Positions 1 through 5,000 of a stretch of DNA of 5,855 bases are shown here, one piece after another. A program made the position numbers and the translations under genes. The notes beneath the pieces were generated by a model. That model was given only the letters and a program-made list of their open reading frames with translations, was not told the DNA's origin and ran no database searches. Source of the DNA: CBFGTA01 sp965651595 (lineage in GTDB: Bacteria > Actinomycetota > Actinomycetes > S36-B12 > UBA10799); NCBI GenBank assembly GCA_965651595.1, contig CBFGTA010000122.1, positions 1-5,855 on the forward strand, given 5' to 3'. Numbering within the stretch: position 1 is the first letter of the stretch; every line of letters begins with the position of its first letter.

Positions 1-847
1 CACTTTAGTTTCGTCGCTGGGGCTCACCGCGGGGCTCGTAGCTCCGGTGGCCAGCAGTGCTGTGGCGGTGCCGCATCATGCGGCCGTGGTCGCGAGTGTG
101 GCGGTTCCGACTGCGGTGAAGCTGCCGGTGCGAGGCAAGAAGTTCAAGTCACCGCACGCTCGACTCGGAAAGCGCAACTCCAAGCCCGTCTACCGTCTGC
201 AGACTCGACTGATCAATCAGGGCTACGCCACGAAGGGCCTCCGGCGGGCGGGAGCCACGGGCAACTACCTGAAGACAACAAGAAACTCAGTACGGAAGCT
301 TCAGAGGTCTATGGGCTTTACCGGCGCTGGTGCAGACGGCATCCTAGGCCCGTCGAGTGCGGCGAAGCTCGGTCTGCGTTGGTTTGTTCCGGCTCGTCTG
401 GCCAGCGGTGGTTCGGCCGCACCAAGTGCGCCGAGTAGCGGAAGTTTTGCGGTCGCGCCAGGTCAGGCTCTCTCGTCCCAGCAGCTCAAAGCGGTTCTCC
501 TCGAGGCAGGGTTTACTGAACCTCATATTCGGACTGCGTTCGGGATCGCAATGCGCGAATCGCGCGGCACCCCGCGCATTGTGGGTCCGGTCAACGGCAA
601 CGGAACCCGTGACCATGGCTTGTTCCAATTCAACGACGTGCATCGCAACACGATCGACTTTGCCCAAATCTATGATCCCGTCTACAACGCCAAGCAGGCT
701 TACCGCTTGTCTCGCGGTGGGACTGACTGGAGTCACTGGGGAATCGGCACCCAAGGGTGGGCGGGAACACTCAAGCGCACGCAGCCGGTGTTCTGGCAAT
801 TCCTCCAAGACGAGATGGTGCGGTTCCGCGCTATGTATCCAGGCTGA
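1..847 (+). CDS. Secreted peptidoglycan-binding protein with lysozyme/transglycosylase-like domain (5' partial)
   Basis: This is an exported cell-wall protein, predicted to bind peptidoglycan and cleave its glycan strands. The frame is already open at the left edge (first whole codon at base 2). The first residues read as the end of a Sec signal peptide (SSLGLTAGLVAPVASSAVA, with an AVA cleavage site ending near base 67), so the GTG at 47 is not the start and the real start is outside the window. An Ala/Val/Pro-rich spacer follows. Bases ~176-379 encode a peptidoglycan-binding domain (YRLQTRLINQGY, then VRKLQRSMGF...ADGILGPSSAAKLG). An Ala/Ser/Gly/Pro linker leads to a C-terminal lysozyme-like fold at ~476-840. 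Its IAMRESRG segment carries the probable catalytic Glu (codon 557-559), followed by DHGLFQFN and DPVYNAKQAYRLSRGG...WSHWG, the usual landmarks of actinobacterial lysozyme-like domains. The stop is TGA at 845-847. Whether it acts as a muramidase or a lytic transglycosylase cannot be decided from sequence. Confidence 0.88.
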   Translation, partial: TLVSSLGLTAGLVAPVASSAVAVPHHAAVVASVAVPTAVKLPVRGKKFKSPHARLGKRNSKPVYRLQTRLINQGYATKGLRRAGATGNYLKTTRNSVRKLQRSMGFTGAGADGILGPSSAAKLGLRWFVPARLASGGSAAPSAPSSGSFAVAPGQALSSQQLKAVLLEAGFTEPHIRTAFGIAMRESRGTPRIVGPVNGNGTRDHGLFQFNDVHRNTIDFAQIYDPVYNAKQAYRLSRGGTDWSHWGIGTQGWAGTLKRTQPVFWQFLQDEMVRFRAMYPG

Positions 848-981
848 GTCACGCCCTGAGGCCAGTGGCGAGCCGGGTTCAACTGTAGTTTTTCCCGTGA
901 CCAATTGAGGCGCTAGCAGGCTTCACATGCTGACGGCTAGAGCCGGGATAGCAGCCACGGTTCCCACGACTGGTACGCCCC

Positions 982-996
982 GTGGAAAAAATCCGC
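982..996 (+). promoter_or_regulatory. Upstream copy of the GTGGAAAAAWTCCGC element
   Basis: The sequence GTGGAAAAAATCCGC matches the element at 1058-1072 at 14 of 15 positions, starting exactly 76 bases upstream of it. This copy has only weak dyad symmetry. The two copies bracket the region where the regulator promoter should lie, which would suit a regulator-binding pair. The function is inferred from position and repetition only. Confidence 0.4.
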
Positions 997-1052
997 TACC
1001 CCGTGTGCTTGTGTCGCTACATCATCACGTAAGGTGACCTTCCATTAGTCAT

Positions 1053-1076
1053 GTGTGGTGGAAAAATTCCGCACAC
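1053..1076 (+). promoter_or_regulatory. Imperfect palindrome containing the second GTGGAAAAAWTCCGC copy; candidate operator
   Basis: The left arm GTGTG-GT-GGAA (1053-1063) pairs with the right arm TTCC-G-CACAC (1067-1076) around an AAA centre. Nine bases match on each side, with a small asymmetric bulge. The repeat copy GTGGAAAAATTCCGC sits at 1058-1072. There is no T-run after the right arm, so it does not look like a terminator. It ends about 30 bases before the chosen GTG start at 1107, which suits an operator for autoregulation of the LuxR-type gene or control by another factor. Confidence 0.4.
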
Positions 1077-1094
1077 CGAGATGGAGCGTTCACC

Positions 1095-1100
1095 GAGAGG
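1095..1100 (+). promoter_or_regulatory. Ribosome binding site deciding the GTG start at 1107
   Basis: GAGAGG lies six bases before the GTG at 1107, a good Shine-Dalgarno match at normal spacing. The protein from this GTG begins VATVAIVEQRRLAREAF, which lines up with the first strand and helix of a NarL-type receiver. The upstream in-frame GTG at 1053 would add 18 residues with no family resemblance and falls inside the palindromic element. Confidence 0.6.
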
Positions 1101-1106
1101 CAGTCC

Positions 1107-1769
1107 GTGGCCACAGTTGCAATCGTCGAACAGCGGCGACTCGCCCGTGAAGCATTCGCCACCCTCATCAGTCATCATGCACGTTGGGCGGTCGAATGGG
1201 TCGGAGACGATTTCCGTGCTCTGCTGCAATTACGTGCGGTACCCGAGATTTCGGTCGTCGGGCCTACAGCAATCCAGGGACTAGATGGCTACGGACCGCT
1301 GGGTGGTCTTATCCTGGCGGGGTCCCGACCCGTCGTCATGATTGACGACAGCGATTGGCAGCAATGCAGCGACCTGCAGGCGGTTGGGGTCAACGTGATC
1401 GTCAGCACCCACGCTTCGGGTGTCGAGTTACTCCAAGCCATGCGTGCGGCCCACCGCCACGAAGGGTGGATGTCGGAATCATTGCGGCTGGCTCAATCGA
1501 GCACACGGTCCGACAGAACGCCTCCCGAGGTCTCCGAATCGAATGGCCAGGTGGTTTTGGCCGATTTGAGCCAACGTGAACGAGATGTCATCGTGGCCTT
1601 CGCCCAGGGGGCCAAGGTGGCTTCGATCGCCCGCGGCCTCGGAGTATCCGAACACACTGCCCGCCACCATTTGCGCAACGCGAAAGAAAAGCTGCGAACC
1701 GTCGGTCGCCCGGCTGATACGCGGGTCGATTGGTACGTCTACTGCCAAGAAGCGGGCCTAATCGAATGA
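1107..1769 (+). CDS. LuxR/NarL-family transcriptional regulator with degenerate receiver domain
   Basis: This is a 220-residue DNA-binding regulator, predicted cytoplasmic. Residues ~152-212 form a LuxR-type (GerE) helix-turn-helix: ADLSQRERDVIVAFAQG, SIARGLGVSEHTARHHL, then NAKEKL. The recognition helix is around 181-196. Residues 1-125 resemble a response-regulator receiver in length and strand pattern. The start VATVAIVEQRRLAREAF mirrors the VAIVDDHPLVREGL type, and HASGVELLQAMRAAHRHEGWMS matches the family's last helix. The phosphorylation chemistry looks lost: the acidic pair is Glu8-Gln9, the phospho-acceptor Asp position reads VVGPTA (Gly52), and the conserved Lys region reads VIVSTHASG (Ser100/Thr101). 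No sensor kinase is seen nearby. It is therefore probably an atypical receiver controlled by a ligand, a partner protein or its own abundance. It lies 281 bases upstream of the giant secreted-protein gene in the same direction, making that gene a plausible target. The receiver assignment is by pattern and is weaker than that of the DNA-binding domain. Confidence 0.85.
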   Translation: MATVAIVEQRRLAREAFATLISHHARWAVEWVGDDFRALLQLRAVPEISVVGPTAIQGLDGYGPLGGLILAGSRPVVMIDDSDWQQCSDLQAVGVNVIVSTHASGVELLQAMRAAHRHEGWMSESLRLAQSSTRSDRTPPEVSESNGQVVLADLSQRERDVIVAFAQGAKVASIARGLGVSEHTARHHLRNAKEKLRTVGRPADTRVDWYVYCQEAGLIE

Positions 1770-1836
1770 GCGACTCCTCCGCGTGCTCTTGGTGTGCCAG
1801 TCGCTGCCGATGTCAACCGAGCGATTGTGCCAGCCT

Positions 1837-1858
1837 CCGATCTCGATCGTCCGATCTC
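1837..1858 (+). repeat. CCGATCTC direct repeat with an embedded CGATC-TC-GATCG palindrome
   Basis: CCGATCTC occurs at 1837-1844 and again at 1851-1858, 14 bases apart from start to start. The first copy overlaps a perfect inverted repeat, CGATC-TC-GATCG, at 1838-1849. Short symmetric repeats between a LuxR-type gene and its neighbour are reasonable candidate operators. The arms are short, so chance occurrence is possible. Confidence 0.3.
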
Positions 1859-1897
1859 ACCCGCTGTCGCGGCCCATTATCACGGTCGGGAGCTACC

Positions 1898-1908
1898 TGT
1901 CAATGACA
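1898..1908 (+). promoter_or_regulatory. TGTCA-A-TGACA palindrome, candidate operator
   Basis: This is a perfect 11-base dyad (two 5-base arms around one central A), flanked more loosely by TACC (1894-1897) and GGTA (1915-1918). It lies at the left edge of the AT-richer patch, about 145 bases before the ATG of the large gene. It could be bound by the adjacent LuxR-type protein, which would bind as a dimer. That link is inference. Confidence 0.3.
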
Positions 1909-2038
1909 ACTTCTGGTAAGAGAATTTTTGATGAACCGCCATGCAAGAGATGGATGATCACCATAGGCTCGCTAACCTGCCACACCCTTAGGTGGGCCCG
2001 CACGGACGATTTCGACCAACGCCTCACGCACCAGAGAC

Positions 2039-2042
2039 AGGA
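2039..2042 (+). promoter_or_regulatory. Ribosome binding site for the giant secreted protein
   Basis: AGGA lies eight bases before the ATG at 2051. The frame is closed upstream by TAA at 1973-1975 and has no ATG or GTG between that stop and 2051. The ATG is followed directly by a textbook signal peptide, so the start is well supported. Confidence 0.65.
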
Positions 2043-2050
2043 CTGACCTG

Positions 2051-5000
2051 ATGAGTAGTAGAACCCACCGCACCCACCAGCCTGGCCTAACCTTCGGCCA
2101 GTTGGGCAGCCGCACTCGGTCTGGGCTTGTGTTCGTCTTGTCTCTGGCGCTACTCGCATCGGGACTCGTCCTGGCTCCCGCTAGCGCTTCGGTCGTCGAT
2201 GACATCGAGCAAGATGCCATCGAGCAGGCGCTCCCGGATAATCTGTCCACGAGTGACGAACCTGGCGCGGAGGCCCTCAAGAAGCAGGTATTGGGGCAAC
2301 AACTCAACCTTGACCAGTCTGCACCCCGTGAACCCTTCCAGGCTTTCAACATGCATGTTGCGCAGGTGGCGCCCGGGCGTGCTGGGGGCTACGGCTTCGT
2401 CAAAGTTGACGTCATTCGACAGCCGACTGAAGGCGAACTGCCGCGCCCGGCCCGAGACGTCAAACTCACGATTACGCCAGACAAGGGCCAGATTGCTCAG
2501 GTCCGCGGAGCGGGTTGGGATTGTTCGATTGTGCAGGGAGATGCACGCTGCACCTACACACGTGCCTTGCTTGCTGACGAGTCCCCGAGCCCAGCTGTGG
2601 TGAGAGTAACCCTGCCTTCGGGCATTGAGCCTGGGCAGGTAGAGGTCACTGGTTCTGCTACTTGGCGGGAACGGATTGCTAGCGACTCCCCCGAGGACAT
2701 CAAGAAGCGTGAAGACGCCCAGCAGGCAGTAACGCGGGCCGACGAATCCGTGCGCAAGGCACAGTCCAAAGTCGCGACGACGCAAAAGCAGGTTCAGGCG
2801 GCCCGCGCTCAGTCCCAACGAGCACGCCAAGTTGCCGCCAGCGCCAAGAAGAAAACTAAGCGTCTGGTCAAGAAGCGTCAACGCGTCGATAGCCCGCAGC
2901 GCAAGCAGAAGCTCACCCGGAAGATCAAAGTTGCCAAGAAATCGCGGAAGCAAGCGCGGCGAACGGTGGTCTTGACCACCACGCAACTGACACGTGCTCG
3001 GAACCAACTGTCGAGCTCGCGGCGCACCAGGGACAATGCAACCAAGAACCTCCGGTCGGCTGAAGCCGCGGTGATTCGGGTCGAGGAGGAAACCTCCAAG
3101 GGCAAGTTCACCCCCGCATCGTTTGAACTCGCCGCACCATTGACCGTCAACCCACCCATGACTGCGACAGCTCGTTCAGCGCAAGGGGATGTCGTCATTC
3201 TCGGGGACGAGCGGACGGTAGTTCTCAGCGGCGAGGTCAACCAGACTGAAGGCGCGCCGGTCGTCGGAATTTGGCGCCAAACAGCCGGTCCGGCGGTCGA
3301 ATGGGTCAACCACGAGGGGCAGAAAATCAAGAATGCGATCGCCAGCAAGGTGGTCGAGTCGACGACCCAGACCGTCGCGATTCCCGAATCCATCACCAAG
3401 CCGACAGAACTGGCTTTCGAATTCACAGCGACATCACTAGGACAGACACTTCGCAGGTCATTCACGGTCACGGTGGTCCCGCAGCAGATCGCCGACCTCA
3501 ACCCGCGGAGAGGCGTATCGATCGAAGAACTTCTCAAGTCGGCCTCGCGTGCTCCGGCCAAACCTACCGAGGGGCTAGAGGTCACTGCACCGCCCGTTGG
3601 CACACTCAGCGGCGAGTCAGTCATCTCTGCCGTTGCCGGTGACGACGTCAGCATTACCTACAATGCTCCTGCCCAGACCGCCGTCGATTCGGTGGCATGG
3701 GAGCAGTTCGCGGGGCCGGCTGGGCTGCTGGACAGTGCGGTATGGGACAACCAGACATTCACGGTGACGCTGCCTGACAACGCTGACGTCGTCTACGGGA
3801 TCCAGGCCACCATCCAACTCACCGATGATGATGGAACCCGTACCGTTCAGATCGGCAAACTCATCAACGTTGGACAGCGCGACGAAGAAGAGCCCGACAC
3901 AGAACCCGCTGGTTGGTCGGACGGGGCACCAATCGGGGAAGGCGTCCCCGTGACGGCCGAGTTCGCGGGCTTCACCATGCCTGGGGCACGCTTCATGAGT
4001 GCAGTCAGTCTGTTGACCGCACCCCTGGACCTTATCCGTTCGATCGCTGCAACTCCTGGGGGTGCGGGAGGCTCTCCGTCGAGCCCGCAAGACTGTCCCG
4101 ACTGCATCGGGCGGGAGTCACTTGATGACGAGGATCTCTCACCTTCCGACCCTGGCGAACAACTGGATCCGGAACCCGGAAACGGAGACGGAGGATCGAG
4201 TGACGACGGTGACATTGCACCGGACCCCGACCAGCCGGAAGGTGACACGGAGCCCGATCCCGACCCGAATCCGTCTGACGATGGCGGGAATCAGACCCCA
4301 CCTGCACCTTCAGCTCCCGAAGATCTCAACCTGAAGCTGTTCTGTGCCGTTGTCGAACAAATGAAGGCGGGGGCCAACGTTGAGGTACCCCTGGGCAAGG
4401 GCTACCTGCGCTCAATGCTCACGATCATTCCCAAAAAGTGGGGAATCCGCTCTCCCAAGAGTGGTGAATCCAACAACGGAAACTGGGCAGGTTCTTGCCG
4501 AGACAAAGACGCAGAGATCTTCTTCGACGCCTCACAGTTGCGATTCGCCGATGTGAGCTTGACCGAAGTCCAGGGAACCCTGACGGCCGGGGCCCTGTCG
4601 CTGGAAAAGGCAGCACTTCCCGTCTCGGACAAGGTTCAGTCGTACCTACCGCAGAGCGTCGGATCGCTGGCCAAAATTGACCTCAAGGTTCCCGCGGGCG
4701 GCAAAGTTACGTCAGCGGCCAAGGCCGGAGTGTTTGGCGAATTGAAGGGTACTTTCCGCGGAACGGCGGCAGGCGTTGGGACTTCGTCCATACCCTTACC
4801 GAAGGACTGGTCGTTCAAAGACATGACCTTCGAGTTCACCAAGACCACTCGATCTAGTGACACCTTGCCCCCCCTGGACAACCCCGCGACGCCCCCAGTT
4901 GTGACCCCCGCCTCGGTTGACGATGGTGACCTCGGGTCAGGCCCGGATGACGATCCCATTGGTTCGGACAACCCGGGTGGCGGTTCAGTGGATGACGGTG

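Larger units (their letters stand above)
848..1106. other. Intergenic region upstream of the LuxR-type gene
   Basis: This 259-base gap separates the wall-hydrolase gene from the regulator gene. I find no convincing gene in it and no strong Rho-independent terminator. A T5 run at 889-893 lacks a good stem before it, and GTCAC (848-852) with GTGAC (897-901) is too short and too distant. CTAGC (913-917) and GCTAG (936-940) form only a weak inverted repeat. The right half holds the duplicated GTGGAAAAAWTCCGC element listed separately. The regulator promoter is probably here, but I could not assign -35 and -10 boxes with confidence. Confidence 0.6.
1770..2050. other. Intergenic region upstream of the giant secreted-protein gene
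   Basis: This 281-base gap probably contains the promoter and operator of the large downstream gene. It holds two short symmetric elements (listed separately), an AT-richer patch at about 1901-1965, and a CCAC/GTGG inverted repeat around 1980-1995. TAGGCT at 1964-1969 fits a loose actinobacterial -10 (TAnnnT), but I see no matching -35, so I do not call a promoter. There is no poly-T terminator after the regulator gene, so some read-through from it is possible. An 87-codon open frame at 1783-2046 is not convincing as a gene. Confidence 0.5.

Noticed and set aside
47..49. GTG at 47 as the start of the wall-hydrolase gene
   Set aside because: The codons before it (from base 2) are open and encode the hydrophobic core of a signal peptide. 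Starting at 47 would cut that peptide just before its cleavage site.
848..945. Rho-independent terminator after the wall-hydrolase gene
   Set aside because: The T5 run at 889-893 has no stable stem directly upstream. The inverted pairs available (GTCAC/GTGAC, CTAGC/GCTAG) are short, widely spaced and lack a following T-run.
1053..1106. GTG at 1053 as the start of the LuxR-type regulator
   Set aside because: It would add 18 residues with no receiver resemblance and overlaps a palindromic element. The GTG at 1107 has a well-placed GAGAGG and begins exactly where the receiver-like fold begins.
1783..2046. Open frame of 87 codons between the regulator and the giant gene
   Set aside because: Its first 40 or so codons have GC-rich third positions and its stop lies just before the next ATG. 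However, there is no clear ribosome binding site, the product resembles no protein I know, and the third-position preference collapses halfway. A decayed gene remnant or leader peptide is not excluded.
1890..2050. Structured leader or riboswitch (such as a c-di-AMP type) before the giant gene
   Set aside because: Such riboswitches often precede actinobacterial wall genes, so I looked for one. I found only short hairpins (CCAC/GTGG, ATGG/CCAT) and none of the conserved core sequences I could recognise.
2150..3007. Minus-strand open frame of 285 codons
   Set aside because: It lies wholly opposite the giant gene, whose frame has a signal peptide, ordered domains and consistent codon use. The minus-strand product shows no recognisable domain.
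2878..3654. Minus-strand open frame of 258 codons
   Set aside because: It is antisense to the coiled coil and first PKD-like domain of the giant gene. Its Ser/Thr/Val-rich product looks like an antisense shadow.
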